A DNA stretch of 64,000 nucleotides from Aromatoleum petrolei (lineage in GTDB: Bacteria; Pseudomonadota; Gammaproteobacteria; Burkholderiales; Rhodocyclaceae): assembly GCF_017894385.1 (NCBI RefSeq), contig NZ_CP059560.1:3224001-3288000 (forward strand), in the 5' to 3' direction. Numbering within the stretch: the first letter of the stretch is position 1; each line of letters starts with the position of its first letter. Made by a program: the position numbers and the translations under genes. Below are positions 9,574-17,890 of this stretch, in pieces. Under the pieces are notes generated by a model, which saw only the letters and a program-made list of their open reading frames with translations, searched no databases and had not been told where the DNA came from.

Positions 9574-10320
9574 GTGCTGAAAAAAATAGTAATCGTCGGT
9601 GCAACATCGGCCATGGCCGAACATTGTGCGCGATTGTGGGTCCAGGAATCACCTAAAGTTTTGGTTCTCGCGGGGCGTGATCAGACAAAGACCGAACGGG
9701 TGGCGCAGGATTTGCGGGTGCGGAGCCCGCAATCGGAAATTACCGTTCAAGTTCTAAATTTTCTTGACCCAGATTGCATTCACGAGTGGGTCGAAGGCGT
9801 GACAGCTGATGGGGTGCCGGACATCGTGCTAATCGCACATGGTTCATTGCCTGACCAAATGGATTGCCAGCAAGAATTGGGTCTATGCGAAGAGGTTCTT
9901 ACGGTGAATGGCGTTTCACCGGCACTTTTTGCAGAAGCCTTCGCCAATCCAATGCAGAGGGCGAACCGTGGAACCTTGGCCATTATCGGTTCGGTCGCGG
10001 GAGATCGCGGTCGCAAGTCTAATTATGTCTATGGTGCCGCCAAGGGCCTGGTAACGCGATATGCGCAGGGTTTGCAGCATCGCCTAGCCCGAACGAACGT
10101 CAAGGTTGTCCTGATTAAACCAGGGCCGACGGATACGCCGATGACAGAACGGCTCAAAGCTGACGGGGTCAATTTTGCCGAAGTTTCAGACGTCGCAAAA
10201 ACTATTGTTGTAGGCGTCGCACGCGGCACGCCGCTTATTTATACACCTCGAAAATGGATATTGATCATGATGATCGTTCGCCATTTGCCACGCTTTATCT
10301 TTAATCGGATGGATATCTAG
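9574..10320 (+). CDS. Short-chain dehydrogenase, DprE2-like
   Basis: 248 residues, GTG start at 9574, two bases after the preceding stop. Rossmann motif IVIVGATSAMAEH at the N-terminus, catalytic Ser in IGSVAGDRG and YVYGAAKG (YxxxK) near residues 150-157. In DprE1/DprE2 pairs this NADH/NADPH-dependent enzyme reduces the 2-keto sugar to polyprenyl-phosphoryl-arabinose, the only known donor of D-arabinofuranose. The C-terminus has a hydrophobic stretch (LIMMIVRHLPRFIF), as in DprE2 proteins. Codons 3-5 contain a run of seven A. Confidence 0.86.
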   Translation: MLKKIVIVGATSAMAEHCARLWVQESPKVLVLAGRDQTKTERVAQDLRVRSPQSEITVQVLNFLDPDCIHEWVEGVTADGVPDIVLIAHGSLPDQMDCQQELGLCEEVLTVNGVSPALFAEAFANPMQRANRGTLAIIGSVAGDRGRKSNYVYGAAKGLVTRYAQGLQHRLARTNVKVVLIKPGPTDTPMTERLKADGVNFAEVSDVAKTIVVGVARGTPLIYTPRKWILIMMIVRHLPRFIFNRMDI

Positions 10321-10322
10321 GA

Positions 10323-12002
10323 ATGATCGATGAACAACAGTGCCCCGCTACGGATCTGCGATTGCATTTAGATAGCCGGTTATGCAACAGAAGTCATTCC
10401 AGCACTCAAAGCGGAACAAATAAAGCCGGATATTTCGGTAAGTGGATGATTAAAATCCTGATTGTCGTACTGGCTTTTAATCTTGCCGTATTTTCCACAT
10501 ACCCCATAAATGTTGGCTTATATGACTATTCTAATTATCTTAAAATGATAATGGAGGGGTCGTCTTTTTTGGTTCACGCATCTGGTTATCCTGCTGCCTT
10601 ACATCTGTTGTTTGACTTATTGTCAATAACACCGACAGGGGGGCAATACCTTACAGATACGGATTGGTTGCTCACCATTCAGAAATTCCAGCTCGGCATA
10701 CATTTAATTCTTTATCTTGTAGCCCTGTGGCTTTGCTACAAATCTTACGGATCGCTTGTTACGCTATTGTTCTCGTTTGGCTGGGGGACGTGTATCGTAT
10801 TTGCAAATGCGGTTAATACCGCCGGCCCTGAATGGCTGCAAGGGCACGGCATAATTCTTTCATTATTGCTTAGTGCTTATGCCGGTACTCTCGATGGGTA
10901 TCGTAAAGCGCTTGCTTACACATTTTCAGCCGCAGTATTCGCAGGAGCATATTTAGTAAAGTACAACTCGTTATTGTTAGCTCCGGCGCTATTAGGCTTT
11001 ATTCTTTTCGAACGAAAAGGCTGGTTCTTTAAAGTTTCGCAAATTATAGCATCCACCCTGATATTCTCCGTTGTTGTGCATATTTATGCGTCAGAGTATC
11101 ACTATAAGACTGCCGGAACAAAACAGCTCACTTTTGACCATGCATGGATTTTAACGGATTCTCTGCCTGCAAATTATCTGACTAAAAACCCTGAAACCAT
11201 GGGGATAAACACATTGCGTTACGTATCCCTTGTTAGAATAACTCCAACAGATTGGAGTAAATTAGACTGGGGAAATCCGGGCGATTTTTTGGAGGGGTAC
11301 AAGGACAAATACGATAATTTAATGGTCCTCGATAGGAATGATTTAATAAGTATAGCAAAACAAACCCCGTTACCCCCTGGGGTTACTGCTAACAACTCAT
11401 CCCTCCCGCTTTACAATTATTATGGCAAGGCAAGGGCGGATAGGCTGGGTATCTTAGTATATTTTGAGGCGCTTCGGGATCACCCAGATTACTATCTAAA
11501 GCGAGTCACATCTGGTCTGTGGAAGACTTTCAGGGAAATTCCGTACGGAGTGACTTTCCCAATATATTCCGAACCGCTGGGGGCTTCATTTGGCGCACCA
11601 GATTTCGTTGCGGGAACCATTAAACTGTTTCCGCCCAAAGATTTGGGAAGCCCATATTACGCACCTTACTATAATCCAACCGAGATTTTATCCTTCTGGG
11701 GGGTAAAGTTCATGGATATGTTTAATGCAATTAAATCATCATCACTTATATATTTTATCTTTAACTTAATTGCTGTTATCGGATTATTAACGGCCGTCAA
11801 CTTAAGGACAAAGTTGAATGGAGTGATTTTGACGGGCGGGTTATTATGTTATGTGTTGGCATCCTACATGATTATCGGGATACGCTTCAAAGAGGCCGTT
11901 GCTATTGTTCCGGTGTATTTCCTTATATCGTCGCTTGGGATTTCTAACGCCTTTCAATTCGCCAGAACGTCTATCGCGAAGTGGAAGAGGTCAGCACTAT
12001 GA
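10323..12002 (+). CDS. Large multispanning membrane protein, probable GT-C glycosyltransferase
   Basis: 559 residues with a 45-residue hydrophilic N-terminus, about ten membrane helices and a large soluble part around residues 260-430, the plan of GT-C enzymes that use polyprenyl-phosphate sugars. An acidic pattern, YDYSNYLK, follows the first helix where GT-C enzymes keep their catalytic Asp/Glu. It is markedly richer in A+T, with codon use unlike its neighbours, so it was probably acquired separately. By context it may be the arabinofuranosyltransferase. No close family is recognised by eye; acceptor unknown. Confidence 0.7.
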   Translation: MIDEQQCPATDLRLHLDSRLCNRSHSSTQSGTNKAGYFGKWMIKILIVVLAFNLAVFSTYPINVGLYDYSNYLKMIMEGSSFLVHASGYPAALHLLFDLLSITPTGGQYLTDTDWLLTIQKFQLGIHLILYLVALWLCYKSYGSLVTLLFSFGWGTCIVFANAVNTAGPEWLQGHGIILSLLLSAYAGTLDGYRKALAYTFSAAVFAGAYLVKYNSLLLAPALLGFILFERKGWFFKVSQIIASTLIFSVVVHIYASEYHYKTAGTKQLTFDHAWILTDSLPANYLTKNPETMGINTLRYVSLVRITPTDWSKLDWGNPGDFLEGYKDKYDNLMVLDRNDLISIAKQTPLPPGVTANNSSLPLYNYYGKARADRLGILVYFEALRDHPDYYLKRVTSGLWKTFREIPYGVTFPIYSEPLGASFGAPDFVAGTIKLFPPKDLGSPYYAPYYNPTEILSFWGVKFMDMFNAIKSSSLIYFIFNLIAVIGLLTAVNLRTKLNGVILTGGLLCYVLASYMIIGIRFKEAVAIVPVYFLISSLGISNAFQFARTSIAKWKRSAL

Positions 12003-12937
12003 AGGAACAGAAAATTCTTTTGCCAGGCGGAGCAGGCCTTGTTGGTCAAAATCTTGTCGCTCGCCTCAAGGCCAGGGGTTACTCAAACATAGTCGTTCTC
12101 GATAAGCATCGTGCGAACGTGGCGGTTCTTAAGCAGGTGCAACCGGACGTCACGGTTGAATATGCTGACCTAGCTGAGCCAGGTGACTGGCAGCGCCATT
12201 TCGTCGGCGCCGATGTCGTCGTAATGCTCCAGGCACAAATCGGTGGTTACAAATATCAGGAATTTGTTCGTAACAACATCGATTCAACCCGACACGTACT
12301 TGATGCCATCAAGACCAACAATGTGCCGTATCTGGTGCACATCAGTTCCTCGGTCGTCGAGTCGGTGGCGGATGATTTCTACACCAACACTAAGAAGGAT
12401 CAGGAAAAAATGGTGTTGGAGAGCGGAATTCCCTGCTCGGTGTTGCGCCCGACCTTGATGTTCGGTTGGTTCGACCGAAAGCACTTGGGGTGGTTGTCGC
12501 GCTTCATGAAGAAAGTGCCGATTTTCCCGATTCCTGGGCACGGACGTTACGTGCGCCAGCCGCTTTATGTCGGGGATTTTACCAACATCATTATTAGTTG
12601 CATTGAGAACCGCATCCGCGGTGGAATCTACAATATCTCAGGGCACGAGAAGGTTGATTACATCGACATGATCCGCGAGATCAAATGCGCCACGCGGTCT
12701 GAGACGATCATCCTGCGTATCCCGTTTGCGCTGTTCTATGCCCTGCTGTGGGTATGGGGCTTGTTTGACAAAAATCCCCCTTTTACGACTCAGCAGTTGG
12801 CAGCCTTGAGTGCAAAGGATGAATTCGAGGTGATCAATTGGCCACAAATTTTCGGGGTGCCCTACACGCCGTTCAAGGTGGCCGTGGATGAAACCTTTAA
12901 CGATCCGCGGTACAGCGCCGTACTATTGGAGTTCTGA
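11999..12937 (+). CDS. NAD(P)-dependent extended SDR / epimerase-like
   Basis: Start ATG overlaps the preceding TGA by four bases (ATGA at 11999-12002). About 312 residues, N-terminal LPGGAGLVGQNL Rossmann motif, SSSVVES and YTNTKKDQEK carrying the Ser and YxxxK residues, and a substrate domain with RPTLMFGWFDRKHLG. This is the NAD-epimerase/dehydratase superfamily. It may make or modify a second sugar, or act on the polyprenyl-linked sugar. Substrate cannot be told from sequence. Confidence 0.82.
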   Translation: MKEQKILLPGGAGLVGQNLVARLKARGYSNIVVLDKHRANVAVLKQVQPDVTVEYADLAEPGDWQRHFVGADVVVMLQAQIGGYKYQEFVRNNIDSTRHVLDAIKTNNVPYLVHISSSVVESVADDFYTNTKKDQEKMVLESGIPCSVLRPTLMFGWFDRKHLGWLSRFMKKVPIFPIPGHGRYVRQPLYVGDFTNIIISCIENRIRGGIYNISGHEKVDYIDMIREIKCATRSETIILRIPFALFYALLWVWGLFDKNPPFTTQQLAALSAKDEFEVINWPQIFGVPYTPFKVAVDETFNDPRYSAVLLEF

Positions 12938-12938
12938 T

Positions 12939-14240
12939 ATGGTGCAGCGGATAGCGGTTCTCGGAGCCGGACCGATGGGCTTGGCCGTTGCCTACCAATT
13001 GGCTCTGGATGGGCATCAGCCGGTGCTGTTCGAGGCGGAGGACCGTATAGGTGGCATGACGGCGACTTTCGACTTTGGCGGACTTGAAATCGAGCGTTAC
13101 TACCACTTCCATTGCATTTCGGACCATGCTTTCTTGAAGATGCTTGAGGAGCTGGGTATTGCCGACCGGATGCGCTGGGTGGAAACCAGGATGGGCTACT
13201 GGTTCCAGAGGCGCTTGCAGCCCTGGGGTAACCCGATGGCGCTACTGAGGTTTCGTGGATTGGGCTTTGTCGCCAAAATTCGTTACGGCTTACATGCTTT
13301 TGTGTCAACCAAGCGCAACAATTGGCGGGCGCTGGACAATGTCGAGGCAACGGGTTGGATTCGGCGGTGGGTCGGTGACGAAGCCTGGGAGGTTCTTTGG
13401 CGGCGCCTGTTTGATTACAAGTTCTACGATTACGCCAAGGGTTTGTCGGCCGCATGGATCTGGAGTCGCATCCGGCGCATAGGGCGATCGCGGTACAGTC
13501 TGTTCCGGGAGAAGCTGGGTTATCTCGAAGGTGGCTCCAGTACGCTGATGCAGGCATTGAAGACTGCAATCGAGGTACGAGGAGGGGAGGTTCGCCTTAA
13601 GTCGTGTGTCGAGAAAGTGGTCATCGAGGGCGGTAGAGTGGTCGGGGTGCAAACTACCGGACAGTTTGAGCCTTTCGACAAGGTCGTCAGTACGATTCCC
13701 TTGCCGTATGTGCCACGGATCATGCCGGACCTGCCCAATGAAGTGCTTTCCAAATTCAAGGCGATCAAGAATATTGCTGTTGTTTGCGTGATCGCCAAAC
13801 TCAAGAAACCAGTTACCGAAAATTTCTGGTTGAATACCAACGATCCGGAGATGGATATCCCTGGGGTGGTGGAATATACGAACCTGCGTCCTCTGAATCA
13901 ACACGTGGTTTATGTCCCGTTCTATGTACCTAGCGAACACCCAATGTTTGCCGAACCGGATGAGGCCTTCCTGTGCAAGGTGCGGCGCTATCTGAAAATG
14001 ATTAATTCGGCGCTAACCGATGAAGATTTCATCGATATCCGTGCCAGCCGTTACCGCTACGCCCAGCCCGTCTGCGATCCGGGCTATTTGGACAAATTGC
14101 CGCCAGTTGCGTTGCCGGTACGGGGTTTGTGGGTCGCAGATACCTCGTATTACTACCCCGAGGATCGGGGCATTTCGGAGAGTATTGGGTTTGGGCGGGA
14201 GATGGCGAAAATGGCTGCCTATGGTTACCACCCGACATGA
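12939..14240 (+). CDS. NAD(P)/FAD-dependent oxidoreductase (amine-oxidase/UDP-galactopyranose-mutase-like fold)
   Basis: 433 residues starting at ATG 12939, one base after the SDR stop. N-terminal dinucleotide motif VLGAGPMGLAVAYQL, then EAEDRIGGM, typical of flavin amine oxidases, protoporphyrinogen oxidase and UDP-Gal mutase. The C-terminal GLWVADTSYYYPEDRG is the second FAD-contact region. Proteins of this kind often stand next to GtrA and glycosyltransferase genes in proteobacteria. In this cluster it might isomerise or oxidise a sugar or lipid-linked intermediate. Not a mutase by any motif I can verify. Confidence 0.8.
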   Translation: MVQRIAVLGAGPMGLAVAYQLALDGHQPVLFEAEDRIGGMTATFDFGGLEIERYYHFHCISDHAFLKMLEELGIADRMRWVETRMGYWFQRRLQPWGNPMALLRFRGLGFVAKIRYGLHAFVSTKRNNWRALDNVEATGWIRRWVGDEAWEVLWRRLFDYKFYDYAKGLSAAWIWSRIRRIGRSRYSLFREKLGYLEGGSSTLMQALKTAIEVRGGEVRLKSCVEKVVIEGGRVVGVQTTGQFEPFDKVVSTIPLPYVPRIMPDLPNEVLSKFKAIKNIAVVCVIAKLKKPVTENFWLNTNDPEMDIPGVVEYTNLRPLNQHVVYVPFYVPSEHPMFAEPDEAFLCKVRRYLKMINSALTDEDFIDIRASRYRYAQPVCDPGYLDKLPPVALPVRGLWVADTSYYYPEDRGISESIGFGREMAKMAAYGYHPT

Positions 14241-14253
14241 GCGCGATAGTAAG

Positions 14254-14643
14254 ATGCTAACGCAGGAATTCCTGCGTTTCATGATTGCTGGCGGAATCGC
14301 TGCCGGGGCTAACTTTGGCTCACGTTTTGTGTTCAGCATGTTTCTGGACTATGGCTTTGCAGTTTTCGTTGCTTATCTGGTCGGGATGCAGGTCGCCTTT
14401 TTGCTGATGCGCGGGCATGTGTTCGACGCGAAGAGCGGGCCTCTGGCGTCGCAGGTTGCCAAGTTTGTTGGCGTGAACGTGGTGGCAGTGTTGCAGACGC
14501 TGGTGATCAGTCTGGTGCTCGCGCGCTGGCTGTTACCGTCATTCGGAATTGTCGAGCATGCCGAGGCGCTAGCGCATCTGGTTGGCGTGCTGGTCCCAGT
14601 GGTGACCAGTTATTTCGGGCACAAGTTTCTGACCTTTCGATGA
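14254..14643 (+). CDS. GtrA-family membrane protein (polyprenyl-P-sugar flippase type)
   Basis: 129 residues from ATG 14254, four membrane helices, with the family's FLRFMIAGGIAAGANF start and the C-terminal SYFGHKFLTF. GtrA proteins are thought to move polyprenyl-phosphate-linked sugars across the inner membrane. In mycobacteria a GtrA-like protein next to dprE1/E2 (Rv3789) is tied to arabinan synthesis, so this location supports the same role here. An upstream in-frame start at 14020 would overlap the FAD gene and is not needed. Confidence 0.88.
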   Translation: MLTQEFLRFMIAGGIAAGANFGSRFVFSMFLDYGFAVFVAYLVGMQVAFLLMRGHVFDAKSGPLASQVAKFVGVNVVAVLQTLVISLVLARWLLPSFGIVEHAEALAHLVGVLVPVVTSYFGHKFLTFR

Positions 14644-15623
14644 ATCGGCCAGCGAAGCGTATCCAATTGGAGCTCGGCGATCCGCGCCTCATTCGGGCTG
14701 TCGGTTGGTTTGTCGGCGCCGGGCTACTTTGCTATCTGGTGGCAACCTTCTGGTTTGGCTGGCGGGAGACGATTGGTGCGTTAGCTGCGTTGGGGTGGCG
14801 TGCTTTGCTGATCGGTGCGGTGTTCGCATCGACCGCCTACCTCTGGCGATTTGGCCGCTGGGAGTATTCGCTCCAATGCCTGGGGTATGCAGTGCCAAGG
14901 GTACGCCATTTGGGCATTTATCTGTCCGGGCTGGCGTTGTCTGCGACACCCGGTAAAATCGGAGAGACTTTTCGCTCGGCCTTGCTGTTGCAGCAAGGAG
15001 TGAGAGTGGCGGATAGCCTCGCTGCGTTTCTGACCGACCGTGCTTCAGACGTATTGGCGATGTGCTTGTTGGGGGGGGGGGCGGCGTGGTTCGTCGGACA
15101 ACCGCTGGCTTGGGCATGGGCGCTGGCGTTTGCTTTCATGTTGTTGGGGAGTTGGGGATTCGCATATCTGCTGTTGCATCCACTGACCGATGCCTGGTGG
15201 AACTGGCTGATGCTTCATTTGAAATGGCTACCGATTAAGGGTGGGCAGGAGATGCTTGAAAGCTGGGCCGGCGTCTGGAAGTTGCCCCGAGTTCTGGTTT
15301 TTTCTGCCCTAGCGATGCTTGCCTATGGTTCTCAGGCACTTGTATTTGCCTGGTTCTGTGATGTTACCGGGGTAGGGTTGCTAGTTGCCGATTGCGTATT
15401 GATCTTCGTTCAGGCAACCCTATTCGGCGCCGCAACTATGTTGCCAGGTGGCTTGGGGGCGATGGAGGCGGCGCTGGTGTTTCAGTTGATCGAACATGGG
15501 GTGGGTGATGCTCTTGCGGTATCGTTGGCGATTTCAATTCGGTTGGTGACGCTTTGGCTTGGGATGTCATTGGGGGGCGTTTCGTTGCTCAGCCTTGGTG
15601 CAGGCCTTCGAGTTCAGGAATGA
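14640..15623 (+). CDS. LPG-synthase-TM/YbhN-like membrane protein with an 11-G tract
   Basis: 327 residues, eight or so helices, start ATG overlaps the GtrA stop (ATGA). The pattern LSATPGKIGETFRSALLLQQG near residue 100 and LPGGLGAMEA near 270 are those of the flippase-like half of MprF and the YbhN family, which often sits with polyprenyl-sugar pathways. Codons 144-147 contain a homopolymer of 11 G (15071-15081); gain or loss of one G would truncate the protein after about 147 residues. Last gene of the operon. Confidence 0.85.
   Translation: MNRPAKRIQLELGDPRLIRAVGWFVGAGLLCYLVATFWFGWRETIGALAALGWRALLIGAVFASTAYLWRFGRWEYSLQCLGYAVPRVRHLGIYLSGLALSATPGKIGETFRSALLLQQGVRVADSLAAFLTDRASDVLAMCLLGGGAAWFVGQPLAWAWALAFAFMLLGSWGFAYLLLHPLTDAWWNWLMLHLKWLPIKGGQEMLESWAGVWKLPRVLVFSALAMLAYGSQALVFAWFCDVTGVGLLVADCVLIFVQATLFGAATMLPGGLGAMEAALVFQLIEHGVGDALAVSLAISIRLVTLWLGMSLGGVSLLSLGAGLRVQE
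15071..15081 (+). repeat. G11 homopolymer inside the membrane gene
   Basis: Eleven consecutive G coding for the end of Leu, three Gly and the start of Ala (LLGGGAA). Such runs slip during replication and often drive on/off switching of surface-glycan genes. In this window it is the only homopolymer of this length in a gene. Confidence 0.8.
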
Positions 15624-16262
15624 GCATTATTCCGTTTCCACTGGCGGCATTCGAATTGCGATACTGAGTTACATAGCCATTTCATGGTTCTGTTTTTTTG
15701 TCATGCTGATCGAGGCGGATTGCCGAGTGCCATTTTCATTAAAGACTCGTGCCCACGCTATTGATGAGGATGGCCGGTTTGTTGGTGGTAGCGGCCAAAA
15801 AACCTGCGAACGGTATAATTCCGCATCGGTGCACGCTCCTGCCGGGCAGCCTGTACTCCCAAATGGCAGCAAACAGGTCAATGACCGCTTCTGAGCAGCT
15901 TACGCCAGGAATGACTGCATGGGATAGAAATCCCGACCTTCGGGTTGTGATCGATTGGGTGAGGTCATTGCCGGCCGCTTTGTAGAGCCCCAGTTCGAAG
16001 ACACGTAATTTGGCTGACTGCTCGCATTCGGGAAACCGCTACGGCTGTTTTGGGCACGATCCGGACCTAGCGAGATAGTGTAAGCGGCAGTAAAACCCGT
16101 CGAATTGCCAATGGCCGATCTCTTGTCAGAATCGGCCACTTTTCATTAAATAGGCCACTGACCGCTTGTGGCCGGTAGAACCGGTTCGCCCACTTTCCCA
16201 GAAGCTGCCGGCCGACCCTCGGCGAACAATCAGACTCCGATCTGTTGCTACGGACTGAAAAT
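15624..16262. other. Intergenic debris left of the IS element
   Basis: No convincing gene in about 640 bp. Two short related-looking motifs around TGACCGCTT occur at about 15880 and 16155. Reading leftward from the IS on the minus strand, the frame of the recombinase stump continues to a stop at 16126 with about 45 non-recombinase residues, so the recombinase had probably lost its 3' part before the IS arrived. Confidence 0.5.
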
Positions 16263-16296
16263 TGACCCTCTGGAGGTGCGGACGAAAACTTGGACT
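16263..16296 (+). repeat. IS left inverted repeat
   Basis: 34-bp end beginning TGACCCTCTGGAGGTGCGGA. It matches the reverse complement of 17857-17890 except at its positions 7, 9 and 20. Confidence 0.9.
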
Positions 16297-16312
16297 CTTA
16301 AGGAGAGCGTCC

Positions 16313-17854
16313 ATGTATTCGTACGCAGACCGCATGAGGGCCGTGCAGCTCTACATCAAACTTGGTAAGCGCGTGGGTGCGACCATCCGTAAGCTGGGCT
16401 ACCCGACGAAGAATGCACTCAAGGACTGGTATCGAGAATACGAACGTCGTCACGACTTGCCAGGAGGCTATGTACGCACCAAGCCATGGTATTCAGATGA
16501 ACAGAAGCGGGTTGCCGTCGAGCACTATCTGATTCATGGTCGGTGCCAGGCAGCGACCATGAAGGCGCTGGGTTACCCTTGCCGTATAACGCTTTCGGCC
16601 TGGATCGATGAATATGATCCTGAAGCTAGGCGACGCGTCGTTGGCAAGATCGTAACCTCCAAGCCCCGATCGGAGCAGCAGAAGCGAGCTGCGGTGATCG
16701 ATCTGTGCTCCAGGCGTGAGAGTGCGCGCGAGGTGGCTCAGGAGGTGGGCATTAGCCGCCAGACGTTGTACAAGTGGAAAGATCAGCAACTTGGTCATGA
16801 GGCTCCCGCATACATGACACACCGTCGCGATTTGCCACAAACTGCCAGCCGCGGAGAATTGGAGCGCGAGCTCGACGCTCTGCGTAGGGACGTCCAGCGC
16901 CTGCAGCTCGAACACGACCTGCTGACGAAGGCCAACGAACTGTTAAAAAAAGATCTGGGCATCGACCTGCGGCTCCTGACAAATCGGGAGAAGACGCTGC
17001 TGATTGATGCCCTGCGACAGATCCACGCTCTGCCAGAACTCCTTGCACGGCTTGACCTCGCCCGCAGCTCCTATTTTTATCATCGCGCGCAGCTGCGCCT
17101 TGGTGACCGGTACGCGGAGCTTCGCCAGACCATTGTGGCGCTCTTCGAAGCCAATCATCACTGCTACGGTTACCGCCGCATCCACGCGGCGCTGGCCAAA
17201 GGGTACGGGCACGTCTCCGAGAAGATCGTGCGCCGCCTGATGAAGCAGGAGCAGCTCATCGTCGCTACCGTGAAGCGGCGCCGGTACAGTTCCTACCAGG
17301 GGGAGCTGGACGTCGCACCGGAGAACCTGGTCAATCGTGACTTCCAGGCTGCGGCACCAAACAAGAAGTGGCTCACCGATATCACAGAATTCCAATTGCC
17401 CGCAGGCAAGGTATATCTGTCGCCCATGATCGACTGCTTCGACGGACTCGTCGTCAGTTGGACCGTGGGCACGCGTCCGGACGCTGAGCTTGTAAACACC
17501 ATGTTGGATGCCGCTATCGAGACAATCGCCGAGAGTCCCGATCGGCCGGTTGTGCACTCCGATCGCGGTGCCCATTACCGCTGGCCCGGGTGGCTCTCGC
17601 GAATGCACAAGGCCGACCTCACGCGTTCCATGTCACGCAAAGGGTGCTCACCGGATAACGCGGCCTGCGAGGGTTTTTTCGGACGGCTGAAAAACGAGAT
17701 GTACTACCATCGCAACTGGATCAACACGACGCTTGGCGAGTTCATGCAGCAGGTGGATTCCTACATCCGCTGGTATAACCAGCATCGAATCAAACTCTCA
17801 CTCGGTGGTCTGAGCCCCTTGGAGTACCGGCAGTTTCTGGGAATTGCAGCATAA
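16313..17854 (+). CDS. IS3-family transposase, OrfA and OrfB in one frame
   Basis: 513 residues; ATG 16313 has AAGGAG seven bases upstream. The N-terminus (1-170) contains two helix-turn-helix repeats (SYADRMRAVQLYIKLG and a later VAQEVGISRQTLYKWK), then a leucine-zipper coiled coil (about 180-220), an OrfB-type HTH_21 region, and an rve/DDE core with Asp in WLTDITEF, Asp in VHSDRG and Glu in ACEGFFGRLKNE. Usual IS3 elements split this into two frames joined by a -1 shift; here both are in frame, with A7 still at the junction. Confidence 0.93.
   Translation: MYSYADRMRAVQLYIKLGKRVGATIRKLGYPTKNALKDWYREYERRHDLPGGYVRTKPWYSDEQKRVAVEHYLIHGRCQAATMKALGYPCRITLSAWIDEYDPEARRRVVGKIVTSKPRSEQQKRAAVIDLCSRRESAREVAQEVGISRQTLYKWKDQQLGHEAPAYMTHRRDLPQTASRGELERELDALRRDVQRLQLEHDLLTKANELLKKDLGIDLRLLTNREKTLLIDALRQIHALPELLARLDLARSSYFYHRAQLRLGDRYAELRQTIVALFEANHHCYGYRRIHAALAKGYGHVSEKIVRRLMKQEQLIVATVKRRRYSSYQGELDVAPENLVNRDFQAAAPNKKWLTDITEFQLPAGKVYLSPMIDCFDGLVVSWTVGTRPDAELVNTMLDAAIETIAESPDRPVVHSDRGAHYRWPGWLSRMHKADLTRSMSRKGCSPDNAACEGFFGRLKNEMYYHRNWINTTLGEFMQQVDSYIRWYNQHRIKLSLGGLSPLEYRQFLGIAA
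16945..16951 (+). other. A7 slippery run at the OrfA/OrfB junction of the transposase
   Basis: TTA AAA AAA GAT encodes LKKD at the place where IS3 elements change frame. A -1 slip here would reach a TGA at 17005-17007 and release an OrfA-like protein of about 230 residues, the reverse of the usual arrangement. Confidence 0.55.
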
Positions 17855-17856
17855 AC

Positions 17857-17890
17857 AGTCCAAGTTTTCGCCCGCACCTCCGGGGGGTCA
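17857..17890 (-). repeat. IS right inverted repeat
   Basis: 34-bp end ending GGGGGGTCA on the + strand. Its TGA (minus strand) also supplies the stop codon of the recombinase stump at 17888-17890. Confidence 0.9.

Larger units (their letters stand above)
16263..17890 (+). mobile_element. Complete IS3-family insertion sequence, 1628 bp
   Basis: The element starts with TG and ends with CA, has 34-bp terminal inverted repeats agreeing at 31 positions, and is flanked by a 4-bp duplication AAAT (16259-16262 and 17891-17894). It carries one long transposase gene. It sits against the truncated serine recombinase. All parts look intact, so it may still be active. Confidence 0.92.
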
